From positions 68,251,068-68,315,067 of the forward strand of contig OU015503.1 in assembly GCA_907164885.2 (NCBI GenBank): a stretch of DNA of 64,000 bases, in the 5' to 3' direction. Below the pieces are notes generated by a model that was given only the letters and a program-made list of their open reading frames with translations, searched no databases and had not been told where the DNA came from. Made by a program: the position numbers and the translations under genes. The stretch is from Dolomedes plantarius. Lineage: Eukaryota; Arthropoda; Arachnida; Araneae; Dolomedidae. This document shows positions 12,637-23,823 of the stretch, piece after piece; positions within the stretch are counted from its first letter, which is position 1; each line of letters opens with the position of its first letter.

Positions 12637-13092
12637 CCATGTTTTTATTAACTCTCTTTCTTGTTTGTGTGTTTGTGTCTTTGTGTGTTTGTCCAATACA
12701 AATCTTGCAATCGATTTTTAACTTACTTCCCGACTAGCTAGACATTTGAAACTTTTAGAATAGCTCAGAACACGATGGCAATGCCTTATTTTAATAATTT
12801 TAGCCATCTTTAAGCAGAATTGAATTATTTTTCAGTTAATTTTGTTTTGTAGATTGGTGCAGCCCTCTATCGTCCGGGACTGGTACGAAAAACTAAACGC
12901 AAGTTAATTTCCAATTCTCGAGCTAAAGGATTGATTACGCATTTGATCATTTTCTTTCAAGTTGATGGGATAATTGATTGAAAAAAATTTTAAAAAAGTA
13001 TTTATTAATACATATAATTCTAAAGTTTATATGATTCAACAGAAAATTTATAAACATGGTATATAAAAAGTTCTTTTTATCTTGTAATTATT
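12637..13092 (-). repeat. R3 interspersed repeat, copy b (inverted relative to copy a)
   Basis: Reverse-orientation R3 starting CCATGTTTTTATTAACTC and ending near CTTGTAATTATTTTT. With copy a it forms a large inverted repeat with arms of about 430 bp around a 350 bp spacer. The spacer 12284-12636 resembles the reverse complement of about 16710-16960. Confidence 0.8.
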
Positions 13093-13374
13093 TTTCTACC
13101 TGCATAAATTTTATTGTAACTTTAAAAGAGTTTCTGTAAAATACTCTCACATTTAATACTTTATAACAAATAGAAGCTTGGGCAATGTTCGTTAATTATT
13201 TATAGAGGGAAGGATCAGTCATAAAGAGCAAAAGTTCGAAATAAAAGTTATTTCCGACAACACAACAGCAACGACAGAGGCCAATAGCTATTGAGCAAAA
13301 CTGCACATCTTATCGTTGGACTAATCGTTGGACAAGATTTCTTGAATTAACTGACTTGTATAACAGCAATCCAC

Positions 13375-13578
13375 GGGTTCGAGGTAGCCTTGTGGTACAG
13401 CGCTGGCTTTAGTTGCTGAGTGTGCTTGGATCGATTACCGACAAGCGCCATTAAATACCTCCGTGTCTAGGCCGGAAATGGGCACGTTAACCCTTAGCTT
13501 ACGGGGCCAATTTTTCTGATTCTCTATTTAGAACGGGAAATTTAACACCCCCTTTGTAAAAATGGCAATTAAGGGGGT

Positions 13579-13655
<77 letters not shown>

Positions 13656-13664
13656 ATGTATATA

Positions 13665-13700
<36 letters not shown>

Positions 13701-13701
13701 A

Positions 13702-13754
<53 letters not shown>

Positions 13755-13985
13755 TTCTTGGGATACATGCTATCCCACTCTGTATGGAAAGGGTTAATTC
13801 CGTAGCCCGGAATGTTCCTCTATGAGGTCAGAAAGGGTGGGAGAGGGTACGGTCCTCCAGCATCCCCCCTGTTGTTGCTCTGTTAAAATTGAGGTGCCAA
13901 CTGGCTAAATCCAACTCCGACCTTCCTGGTGCAATTATAAAACCGGAGCCGTATCCCCGATGGCCTATATGTACCTGGTCAGTAG
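13375..13985 (+). repeat. tRNA-derived SINE S1, split by a TTAA MITE
   Basis: The head GAGGTAGCCTTGTGGTACAG and the body CTCCGTGTCTAGGCC-GGAAATGGGCACG lie left of 13487. The remainder, with GAGGTCAGAAAGGG, AAATCCAACTCCGACC and GGCCTATATGTACCTGGTC, continues right of 13797. The same order without interruption is seen at 34219-34757. The A- and B-box-like segments identify a polymerase III derived SINE. Confidence 0.75.
13487..13797. mobile_element. TTAA-flanked MITE, family T1 (intact copy)
   Basis: TTAA duplications lie at 13487-13490 and 13794-13797 around a 303 bp body with ends CCCTTAGCTTACGGGGCC and GTATGGAAAGGG. The middle is an expanded (TA)n with a short (TG)n stretch (13583-13751). 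CCCTT/AAGGG ends with TTAA fit piggyBac. The target is inside a SINE at CACGTTAA, whose unoccupied form is at 34328-34335. Confidence 0.85.
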
Positions 13986-14538
13986 AAGCAATTGTGTAAG
14001 ACTATGAAATTATTAATTTGCACTATTGTAGAAAAACAATGAGATATTTTGTTTTGCAGTGATATAGCGTTGTATATATAATGTGAAACTAACACGAAAA
14101 TTTTAATTGCTATTTATAAATTTCAAAACATATCTGAGGTAAAGGTTTTTATTAAAATGAATCATATTGTATAAGTATAATATTATGTGAATTCTGTTGT
14201 ATTATAATGTAAATAAGGTTTCTGTTAAGTATTGTAAATTATGAATATAGAACTGATTAGCTTCATGCTAATTAACGATATGTATGAATATGAACTATGT
14301 ATATTTTGAGATCTGTGAACCAGGATGAATGGGATATTCATAGTTGCATATTCACAGAGGAGTCTTAATGTAGCACAATGGAGATAGTTCTATCACGTTA
14401 TAAAGTTGTTTTATTATTATGATCGCAATTTCGTGTTAGGAAACTAATTAATATCTATTTCGGTGACCTATGTCTGCCTGTGACTGCTCTCGTAAGGACA
14501 GTTGAGGTAGAATTGAACAGGAATTTTTATTAATAGTA

Positions 14539-16468
14539 TTAACCCATTAATGCCTATTGGTACGAAAACATACCAGCTTAAGAATAATTATTTTTCTCTG
14601 CACTAAATGTGTCTAGTAGTCCAATATTGTTCACGTGCTTCAAGAATAGTTCACTGATAGCGGGAAAAATAGATTTTCTGCCATTTGCTCTCAAGTTCTT
14701 GTTGTTATTTGATGTTATGCTCAGGTGAAGGGGTCGTGAAATAAGATGCCTCTGACATCACATAGAAAATAATAAGTTGAGAGTTTAGGATTTAACTCAA
14801 AATTATATATTGACTATTAATCACTGTTATAAAAGTGTATTTTATAAATTCATGGCACTCAAAAGTCATGTTTTGCTTTGTATTATAAAATATAAAAACT
14901 TATATATCGTTGGCACGAAATCGTACCAACCGGCTAATGTATAGTCAAGTTTTAATTAAAATCGGAAATCTTTCAAGTTTGAATTAAAATGTAAAATCTT
15001 TCACGTTTGGATTAGAATTTTTTGAAATAATATTTTGACTTTAAATCATTGTTATAAAAGTGCATTTTATAAATTGTTGCCCCTTGAAAGTCATGCTTTT
15101 ATGCTGTTGGTATAAAATTTTGAGTGTAGATGAGTCTATAATTCCATATTTCGGGCACCACGGACTAAAACAATTCACAAAAGGTAAGCCAATACATTTT
15201 GGCTTCAAACTTTGGACTCTGTGTTCTTATAATGGTCATTTGTTGCAAGCTGAACCTTATTTTGGAGCATCTACAAAATTATCAAAATATGACTTAGGCC
15301 AAGGTGCCGATGTTGTTCTTGGGTTACTAGACAAATGCGAGATCCCACCTGGGACACATGTTGTCATGGACAACTTATTTACTAGCATTCCCTTGCTGAA
15401 AGAGCTATCGAAAAGAGCCATAACAGGAACCGGAGCATTGAGAGAAAACAGGCTGAAAAATGCTAATTTATCATCCAAAGAAATCTTGAAAAAGTCGGCA
15501 AGGGGGACATATGAATATATATGTCATGAAGATATCAGTATCGTCAAATGCAATGACAATAAAGTTGTTACTGTTGAAAGTAACAAAGTTTCTACAAAAC
15601 CTATTGCATCTGCTACTCGATGGATTGCCGCAGATAACCTTTGAGTTTATCACCTCGGACCCCCAGGCCATAAAAAGCCCATTGCCGCAGATAGAAAGAA
15701 AATTAATGTTTCCATGCCACAACAGCTAAAAATGTATAATAAGGATATGGGTGGTGTCGACCTTGTTGATCAAGCTGTGGCAAATTATCGCGTAAGAATT
15801 CGTTCTAAAAAGTGGTGGTGGACATTGTTTTCGTTTGTACTTAGTGCCAGTGTTATAAATGGATGGAAATTGTATAAAATGAAAAATGACATTGAAGAAA
15901 TATCCCTTCTTGAGCTCGTACGACAATGCGCACCGGAACTGTTAGGCATTTATGGAACATTGCCTAGAGAGCCAGGTAAGCCAATTTCATTTAGGCATAA
16001 AGCGGCCTCACAAATAAGATTTGACACGAATAGTCACTGGTGAATTAGATCAGATCAAGAACATGCCCGTTGCAAGAACAGTTCCGGTAGAAGCTGCTAC
16101 AAGTGCGAAAAGTGTAATGTGCCACTGCATCCTCAGTGCCATAAAAACTATCCTGTTTGCACTCAATAGACATTTTATTGTTTTATTCTGTCAGAAAATC
16201 ATCTAACGTGCTTTTCCTTTAATTGTGGTTTTCCCGATTTTGTTATTATTTTCATTAATAAATAAATTTAATATTAGCTTTTATTCTCGATGTGTACTAC
16301 ACACGTACGCCGATTGGTACGAAAACGTACCAGTAAAAAAAACATAGTTAAAGTTCAACTAAAAATATAATTTTAGTATAATACACATTTATAGACTTAA
16401 AACATACAAATATGAGAGAAGTAACAGAAATGGTTAAAGAAAACGAAGTCGGCATTAATGGGTTTTAA
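14539..16468 (+). mobile_element. Decayed piggyBac element with intact ends
   Basis: TTAA lies at 14539-14542 and 16465-16468. The terminal repeats are CCCATTAATGCC at the left and GGCATTAATGGG at the right, a perfect 12 bp inverse. Subterminal hairpins TTGGTACGAAAACATACCAG (14557-14576), TTGGCACGAAATCGTACCAA (14910-14929) and TTGGTACGAAAACGTACCAG (16314-16333) recur. It carries the transposase pseudogene 15118-16169. The N-terminal half of the gene is missing, and a stretch near 14805-14890 is repeated at 15029-15110, suggesting an internal deletion with rearrangement. Confidence 0.9.
15118..16169 (+). pseudogene. piggyBac transposase (PGBD-like) pseudogene, C-terminal half
   Basis: The piggyBac transposase cuts and pastes at TTAA. 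Here the reading frame opens at LSVDESIIPYFG. The three catalytic aspartates are visible: D in SVDES (15129-15131), D in VMDNLF (15369-15371) and D in GGVDLVD (15759-15761). A 57 bp insertion at 15636-15692, made between two copies of ATTGCCGCAGAT (15624-15635 and 15681-15692), brings an in-frame TGA at 15642. A second TGA at 16041 lies right after the conserved HW. Beyond it the same frame continues into the C-terminal cysteine-rich domain (CYKCEKCNVPLHPQCH), ending at TAG 16167-16169. The first half of the protein is absent, so it cannot be active. Confidence 0.9.
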
Positions 16469-16969
16469 CTGGCGAATATTGTTAAACCTTAAACTGGAAT
16501 ATTCTAAGTATGTTTGACCACATTTATACGTACGTATAATCTCTATGCATTAGATGTATCTGTCTATTGTAGCAGCAGTTTTCAATCCAAAATATCAAGA
16601 CTTAAACTTTCAGAAAAATAAGATACTTTTCAACTGATACTTCCCTCTAAAAATAATTAACGAACACTGCCCAATCTTTTACTTTTTATTTCGCATTGAC
16701 CTTGAAAGTATTTTATGTAAGCTTTTTTAAAGTTACAATGAAGTTTACTCGCCTAGAAAAAGAATTTGCTGAGCCGTGTGGGTGAAAAAGCAATGCAAGC
16801 ATAAAGCTTTCTATGCATAAAACATAATGTATCTTTGAAAAAGTGCGCCAGCTTTGAAAGCATCGTAAGGTGTTTAGTGGATAGCGAAATATATCTGAGA
16901 TCGACAACAACTTTATCGAGCTTTATATTTTGGTAGTTTGAATTAAAGGAAAATAATCAGTAAAGTTTT

Positions 16970-17850
16970 TGAAACAGGAAAAGATACGTATACGGTGGGT
17001 GAAAGTACAATACATCCTTAAGGTTTTACATTAATGGTAAAAGATGCTTAATTGTTGATGTGTATACCCTAAATGGAGAAACAGTACATTCTTAAAGATT
17101 TGCATGAATGAGAGATAACACCTGATTATTGATATGCACCGTGGGTGGAGAAACAGTACATCCTTAAAGCTTTTCATAAATGAAATATAATACGTGATTG
17201 TTGATGATTACGGAGGGTGGAAAAACAGTACACCCTTAAAGCTTTGCATAAAGAAAGATAACACTTGATTGTTGATGAGTACGGTTGGTGAAGAAACGAT
17301 ACATCCTTTTATAGCTTTGAAAAAATGAAAGATAACACTTGAATGTTGATGTGTACTGTGGGTGGAGAAACAGTACATCCTTAAAGCTTTGCATAAAGAA
17401 AGATAACACTTCATTGTTGATGAGTACGGTGGGTGTAGAAACAGTACATCTTTAAAGCTTTACGTAAATGAAAGACAACACCTGATTGTTGGTGTAAACT
17501 GTGGGTGGAGAAACAGTGAATCCTGAAAGCATTACATAAATGAAAGATAACGCCTGATTGTTGATGTTATAGTCGGTAGAGAAACAGTAAATCCTTAAAG
17601 TTTTACCTAAATGAATGACAACACCTGATTGTTGATGTAAACCGTGGTTGGAGAAATATTGTATCCTTAAAGACTGACATAAATGAAAGATAACACCTGA
17701 TTGTTGATGAGTACGGTTGGTGAAGAAACGGTACATCTTTTTATAGCTTTGAAAAAATGAAAGAAAACACTTGAATGTTGATGTGTACCGTGGGTGGAGA
17801 AACAGTACATCCTTAAAGCTTTGCATAAATGAAGGATAACCTGTAATTTT
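16970..17850. repeat. 72 bp minisatellite array
   Basis: About 12 units of 69-77 bp are marked by GAAACAGTACATCCTTAAAG, AATGAAAGATAACACCTGAT and TGTTGATG recurring at 17003, 17080, 17151, 17225, 17294, 17368, 17440, 17510, 17581, 17652, 17727 and 17800. The two-unit block 17270-17400 is nearly repeated at 17695-17830, a sign of a longer duplication inside the array. It ends about 70 bp from the splice donor of the Ig exon. Open frames across it are repeat artefacts. Confidence 0.85.
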
Positions 17851-17920
17851 AAATCTGAGTGCAGTTTCATGTATGCGCATGTTTCGCTCAAGGCCAAATA
17901 GAACGCATTAAGCTACTTAC

Positions 17921-18211
17921 ACTGTACATCCAGCCGAACTTCTTCGCTCCTTCCTTCCCCCTCGCTGTTCGCAGCGACGCACTGGTACCGGCCTCTGTGC
18001 TGTTTCCTGACCCTCTGGAGCACGAGTGACTGGTTGCTGACGATGATGCCCATGGAAAGGTTGCCGTTGAAGGGTCTGTCCTCAAACCGCCAAGCTACGT
18101 CGTGGACCCATGGATTGGCTCGGATGTTGCAGTCGAAGTACACGTCGCTCCCCTCCTTGATGGCCGTGTGCTTGATGCTCGCACCGAGGGTCAACCTCAG
18201 CTCGGGGATGT
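17921..18211 (-). CDS. Ig-domain exon of a Sidestep/nephrin-like adhesion protein
   Basis: This internal exon encodes one complete immunoglobulin domain of a cell-surface adhesion or guidance protein. The sequence shows a first cysteine in EGSDVYFDC, the core tryptophan in VAWRF, a second cysteine in GRYQCVAANSEGEG, and ends LDVQ. The pattern EGSDVYFDCNIRANPW followed by GIIVSNQSLVLQ is the one known from arthropod Sidestep-family proteins, often annotated as nephrin or synaptogenesis protein. The acceptor is TTTCAG just after 18211 on the plus numbering, and the donor is GTAAGT at 17915-17920. The exon is 291 bp with both introns in phase 1 (2 + 288 + 1), which is typical of Ig-domain exons. 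Its last base T joins the 5923-6087 exon to make a TTC codon. The exon is clearly richer in GC than its surroundings. Family is confident; the exact orthologue is not resolved. The strict exon bounds rest on splice signals read by eye. Confidence 0.9.
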
Positions 18212-18249
18212 CTGAAATTAATACGCTATCATGTAATGAAGTCAAAAGA

Positions 18250-18420
18250 ATTGAAATTTTAAATCAGTGGTATTGTGAACTAATAATATTTTCTGATTCT
18301 ATCTCAAAATTATTTTCTGGTAGATTCAGAATATATTATTAATTCACAATACCACAGAATTAGATTATATTATTAATTATGTGGTATTGTAAAGTAATAA
18401 TATATTCTGATTCTACCTCA
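18250..18420. repeat. Three-copy inverted/direct repeat around GTGGTATTGTG
   Basis: GTGGTATTGTGAACTAATAA at about 18267 is inverted as TTATTAATTCACAATACCAC ending near 18353, and appears again in direct orientation near 18380 with AATATATTCTGATTCTACCTC. Such a fold-back lies within 60 bp of the splice acceptor of the Ig exon on the minus strand. Confidence 0.6.
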
Positions 18421-18476
18421 AATTATTAATCGATCATGATTCAATTCAATCTTATCTCGAATAATTAATTAATTTA

Positions 18477-18481
<5 letters not shown>

Positions 18482-18569
<88 letters not shown>

Positions 18570-18606
18570 TATATACATATACACATATACACACACGTAC
18601 ACACAC

Positions 18607-18661
<55 letters not shown>
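18482..18661. repeat. (TA)n microsatellite, 180 bp
   Basis: Almost pure TA with a central ACACATATACACACACGTAC interruption. Confidence 0.95.
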
Positions 18662-18666
<5 letters not shown>

Positions 18667-19173
18667 CTTCGTTTAAAACAATGAAATACCAATAAATGAC
18701 AAAACATTGATCTGTAGCTATTAAATTACTCACAGTCAACGTATATGCCAACTAGTGGAATTGCAAGGTGGTGAAAAACTTTTCCAGAATCGAGTTAGTA
18801 AATATTCTTCATATTCACTGACATACGACATTAGACTTTTAAAATAAATAATTATTTTTTTAACTATATTTAACGTATCTTTAAATATCCCTTTGTTAAT
18901 AGCTCCGACATTATCAATTGCACCGTTGTCAAAGTTATAGAATCACAAAACTGTTTATATATGGTAATATTCTTTCTGTTTATAGTAATGTTTATATCAT
19001 CCTTGTCAAATTTTTTATGTTTTTCTTCTTTCAAAGATATGTGCTGCAATCTTCGTCTTACTCGTATTTATGATAAGCTACAAATTTCCATTCTTTTTTA
19101 ACAGTTAAAAATTTTGTTTGCTTTCCAATTTAATATATTATATCGGGAACATTCCATTTTTCTCGTAACGTTC

Positions 19174-19735
19174 TCAGGTCGATATTGCACGAAGAGGAAT
19201 GCTGCTGATACTTGGAAACCAGCATTCCAAGGGTCGAGGTGATTTCCAATTGAAAAGACCAGATAATAATAGCTCTTTGTCCTTCCAGGGAGAAATCGTT
19301 AATTTTATGTGATACAGTGGCCGGATCTTTTCCCGGAAATATGACTTGACAAGGATCGGCAAGGAACTAGCCGATGGTATTTACCAAAGAAGATTTTCAG
19401 AGGCTGGCACTGAATGGAAGGTGGCCAGCTCGACAAAGACTAGATCCCCAAGGCGCTCGGTGGCCAGAAATGCAATCTATCCCCCGCGGAGGGTCATAGA
19501 AACCGGTTGCAGAACAGGACTTGGAAAAAGAGCTGGATTGACTGGCCAGAGAGGAGACAGGCGAGAGAGGCCGAGACGAGCAGTTGGTCAGCGTGAGGAG
19601 GCTGATACGATTTGGTTTTAGACCAGGGGCTAGTAGCATGCATGCCTAACAACCCTTATGCATTGTTAATAGCTTAACGGCTACTGTACATACCTGTAAA
19701 TAGAATAGTTCTAATAAAAGAACTTAATTTTAATT
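19174..19735 (+). other. Unclassified GC-rich block, possible retroelement terminus
   Basis: Much richer in GC than its surroundings (for example CTATCCCCCGCGGAGGGTC and CGAGAGAGGCCGAGACGAGC). An open frame on the plus strand runs 19346-19621 (91 codons, basic, MTRIGKELADGIYQRR start). After it come CTGTACATACCTGTAAATAG and CTAATAAAAGAACTTAATTT, which could be a polyadenylation region. I recognise neither a protein family nor LTR ends; a retroelement 3' part or LTR is the most likely reading, but a host exon is not excluded. Confidence 0.3.
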
Positions 19736-20519
19736 CATGCCTCTGTTTAGCTATGTTGGATCTCACGCATATTTTTTCATCTGAAATTTTGACTGTTGCC
19801 AGCTACGACGTGACAACACGCACATACGCAAGCAAACGAAGACTGTTCAAAAAGTAACGGCAAATTGAGTGCAGTTCCTGAAATGAAAATCATAAGTGTT
19901 TCAAACTCGAGCGCATGGTACGTTCCCTCTTACTGAAGATGCAGACACTGCTGACAATATGGCATTAAATACTTAATCGGAAGGGCAGCATGTACAAAAT
20001 GGCGTAGCCTCAGTAGTTTGCACTGTAGAGAAAGCTCTGAGCAGTCGTCATATATTTTTGTGGTTGGAGGGCGTGAGAACTCGTGAAACTCCCAGATGCA
20101 TGCTGCAGTAGTATGGAGATGACTCCACTGGCGAGAAAACGGTGTATGAATAGATAGGTACGCTTAAAAATGGACTAATGTTAATTCTAGATGAGTCTTT
20201 TTTTGGTCGTTGGGTTCCTAAATGATGTGCTTTCCTAGCTAAAAGCACAACTACAAATATATTTTATTGGATTTGTAATAAAAACGCGAGTTCAAAAACG
20301 AAAAAATTGTATTGAAAATGAGGGTGATTACATAGAAAATGGCATACCATAACGCTGATTAACATATCTATGCTGTTACATTTTCAAAATCCCTAGTGTA
20401 TATATATAAATAACCCTTTTTCCAACGCGTTTTGACAATGATTTTAATGTTAAGTTTTACTATTGTAAAGCCCCCTGTAATTTCCTCAATTACTGTTTTG
20501 ACATGTATATATATATTTG

Positions 20520-20523
<4 letters not shown>

Positions 20524-20584
<61 letters not shown>

Positions 20585-20593
20585 GTGTGTGTG
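20524..20593. repeat. (TA)n-(TG)n microsatellite
   Basis: TA run passing into TGTGTGTGTG. Confidence 0.95.
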
Positions 20594-20942
20594 TGGCTGT
20601 GTGTCCCGACTTCAAATTATTTTAATTGGGATCAAATATTTTAAAATAAATAAATTTATGGAAGCAATTATCAAGTCACTTAATTCGTTATAGTATAACG
20701 TTTTGCGCACGAACTTCCATGATTGCTCGCTGCGGTGACAAAACATTTAAATGCAGAAACTGGGTGAACGTGTTGTCGACAGGATCTACGTAGCGGGGTG
20801 AGAAGTTGAAAATTAGTGAGACCACCACTGTAAGCTGAGATTTCTTGCAGTTTAAAGATAATAAAAGAATTAATCATGAACTTAGTTTAATGATTTTTTT
20901 AGTTCCGGCCACGGCTGCCTACGAAAACAACAATATATACAA

Positions 20943-21646
20943 CTGGCTGAAAACCCGCACTTCGCTACGGAGTACATTCAAATTAAATACAACGGTCAAT
21001 GTATCAAATATATATATAAATCGTAAGAGATATTTTTAAAGACAGAATGATGTAGAAGTAAACATTCAAATTAAATCTAATAGGACATACTAAAGAATAT
21101 AGTACAGTTAATATTATACAGTTTGACGAACATATCTTTTACTGTATTTTAGTATTTTTTTGGATAATGTCCAATCGTCTGCTGCATAAGCAAGAACATT
21201 ATTTTTGTCTATTTCGTTGATATGAACGTGAAGATAAATTTATTTAAAGTACCAGAAAAAAATCTAGTGATCAGCATTTAATAAATTAAATTCTAAAAAT
21301 TAATATTTAAAAGTTCTCCAAAAATCAGAAAATGAACGTAAAGATTCGAAAAAGATTTCATTTTAAAGGCATCTTTATGGTCCTTCTCGTGATATAAATT
21401 TTATAACCACCCTCAAATTATTATTTTAAATGCAAACATAAAAAAAAGTTATTAAAACAGCTTAAAAATTTAATTTTAAAAAAATCTAAGAAGAATTTTT
21501 CAAAAATCTTTCTTAGTGCACCCCTACACTATAAGAAGAATCGCCATGCAAAATTTCAGCCCTTTAGGTCCAGCGGTTTGGTCTGTGCGTTGAAAGTCAA
21601 TCAGTCATTCAGTCAAACAGTTATGGAACTTTTTTATATATATAGA
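20943..21646 (-). mobile_element. Helitron family H1, full-length decayed copy
   Basis: The plus strand begins CTGGCTGAAAACCCGCAC (CTAG decayed to CTGG), with hairpin-forming CACTTCGCTACGGAG, and ends TTTTTATATATATAGA, the reversed H1 5' end. Internal H1 words include TAGTGCACCCCTACACTATA and GGTCCAGCGGTTTGGTCTGT. About 704 bp, non-coding. Confidence 0.75.
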
Positions 21647-21659
21647 CAAGTGGGACTTG

Positions 21660-21660
<1 letters not shown>

Positions 21661-21700
<40 letters not shown>
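21661..21700. repeat. (TA)n microsatellite next to H1
   Basis: TA run directly beyond the H1 5' terminus at 21646. Confidence 0.95.
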
Positions 21701-21701
<1 letters not shown>

Positions 21702-21719
21702 GTGTGTGATTGTAGGCGA

Positions 21720-22233
21720 ACGAAATGATTTATACATTGAGTAAGTAACATTTTCACTTTTAATACAAATATTTCAGAAATCTATTTCATCAATTGGAAA
21801 ATATAATTGAATTTTATGCCATTTGTAATTTCACTAACAACTGCATAGTGCGCATACTTTAATACACACATGAGAAGTATGTTATACAGTTGTACATTTC
21901 CCAATCTGGAATTTCCCCGGGTGAGTTTCAATGTGAACAATACCTTTTGAGCGAAACATCCTCATCCTACATCTGTATGAATATTTATGATGTTTGGACT
22001 GATCTCTTTGGTACGAGGGAAAACAACATTATTCTCATTATCGTAATACTTCAAACAAATAGATATACACGATGATAGAATTCGAATATTTACTTCATAA
22101 TGATTCCTTGTGCGGAAAGCATTACTAATTATGCTTTTTGTCTAATACGAGAGTGAATAACACGTAAAAATTTAATTACGATGGTGTGGGATATCTCTGT
22201 TCTGTTAAGTTTATTATCTCGTAAAGCCTGTAA

Positions 22234-22240
<7 letters not shown>
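21720..22240. repeat. Duplicated block D1, copy 1
   Basis: Similar over about 500 bp to 24950-25590: shared order of AGTAACATTTTCACTTTT, ACATTTCCCAATCTGGA, GTATGAATATTTATGA, TTTACTTCATAATGA and AACACGTAAAAATTTAATTA. No protein family was recognised; a decayed repeat or a local duplication. Confidence 0.65.

Positions 22241-22241
<1 letters not shown>

Positions 22242-22302
<61 letters not shown>
22242..22302. repeat. (TA)n microsatellite
   Basis: TA run at the left border of the long-TIR element 22311-23828. Confidence 0.95.
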
Positions 22303-22305
<3 letters not shown>

Positions 22306-22310
22306 ATATG

Positions 22311-23823
22311 TTGGAACCCAAGTCCGAAATCGGTCAATGTCCGAAAAAAATGCTCACAACGCGAATGGATCACAGACAAATGCGCCAAGTCCCAAATGTT
22401 ACATTATTTCGAACTTGGGGTATTTACAAATGATCATTTCGCGTATGGGCAAATCAGAAATGCGCAGAGTATGAAACTTAATTTCATTTCGCACTTTGAG
22501 CATTCTAAATTGCTCACTATGCGAAAGGGCAGTAGAAGAATGATCAAAGTCAGAAAACAATCATTTTTAACTTTAATTATTTGACTAAATAAAATAAAGG
22601 AAATGAGTTAAAAGATCATTTTAACAATATGTATTGACTATTTTAAAAACCTCGCATTTAAAAATGTATGTTCATAGTGAAAAAAATGAAAACACAGTAA
22701 AATAATAAATGATGGAAAAAATTAGAAAAATGCACTGTTACTTATTCATGCAGAACTGTTATGGTACTTTGAGATACATTTGATGCCAGTTGATAGGCAC
22801 TTGCATCTTTTGATGTCACACTGCTGTCTACAATTGCAGTGGCCGAAACCTTGTGAGCTTCCTGATTCCAGGGTAACTGTGATTCGAAGTGAGTGCATGA
22901 AGCTTGGAACGTCTTTTTCAGATATGAAGTTGTCTTCAGTCAGTTGCAATTCATTTCTGGAATATAACTTCTCCAATATTCCGTATTTCGTACCGAGTTT
23001 GTATAGCCAATCGTTCACTTCCATTATCACAGGTATCATATTTCTGGGCGCAGCTCTTCCTTTGTAGAGTTCTGGAATCCGTAACACAACATTCTGACCG
23101 AGGCTCACGGGAAGAAAATTAGCGTAACTGCTCTTAGCATTTCTTCCCTTTGCTTTTTCTTTTTTTTTTTTAACAATCAGCTCGTTTATCTTCAGTTAAC
23201 TTCTTCCTTTTTTGTAAGATGGACACATCGGAGTTTTCAGAATCTGATGAATCAGTTTCATGTTTACTTTCAGGAATGTTGGCCAAAACCTCCTCAAGTT
23301 GTTCTTCAGCCTAAAGATCCGTTGAAGTACACAATTCCTTGGGAAGTCCGTTAGTAAGTGGAACACCAAACAGAGCTTCGTATGGGATTCTGGTGATTCC
23401 ACGATGGTATGTACGATTTTTTTCATTTCAACGATTTGTAAGCCTTCTGCCTACTGACTTGTTTGATTGTTTGCCAAACACGTCACCAACATATCACGGA
23501 CATCTTGGTTTGCCCGTTCGATGGAGCCTTGGCTTCGAGAGTGTCTGGGTTTTCCATGAACAATTTTTGGAGAAGACAGGCAAACGTGGGGGCTAGGGTT
23601 TTCATAATCGGGCTTGGCTCATTTATCGATGTGGGGGTGTTTCGCCCATCCTCCAAGTCTAAAAACGTACTTGACTCACTGCTGATTTGCCCGATCGCGA
23701 ATTTATCGAATTCAAGTGCACAAAATTTGACATAATGTAACATTTCGGACTTGGCACATTTGTCAGCGATAAATTCGTGATGTGAGCATTCTTTTCGGAC
23801 ATTGTCCGATTTCGGAGTTCGGT

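Larger units (their letters stand above)
6088..17920 (-). other. 11.8 kb phase-1 intron between the two Ig exons
   Basis: This intron is defined by the GTAAGT donor at 17915-17920 and the CTTTCAG acceptor next to 6087. It contains, in plus order, a piggyBac-like MITE, a TTAA MITE with a Helitron, a Helitron relic, paired R3 repeats, a SINE with a TTAA MITE, a decayed piggyBac element and a 72 bp minisatellite. The stretches 8166-9537 and 9991-11848 are AT-rich sequence in which I recognise no gene or element. Phase 1 on both sides of each exon means the reading frame is kept across it. Confidence 0.8.

Noticed and set aside
12281..12737. 146-codon plus-strand frame across the R3 inverted pair
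   Set aside because: It runs from one R3 arm through the spacer into the other; composition is that of the repeat and the frame is not kept in related copies.
13499..13825. Open frames of 75-89 codons on both strands coding for Ile-Tyr repeats (also at 18452, 24444, 58451 and others)
   Set aside because: They are translations of (TA)n microsatellites and have no coding character.
17208..17897. Minus-strand open frames rich in LSFFMQSFK/FHPP repeats
   Set aside because: Products of the 72 bp minisatellite, not a protein-coding repeat gene.
19820..19920. mariner left end (TGTTCAAAAAGTAACGG)
   Set aside because: Suggestive tip only; no partner end or transposase nearby.
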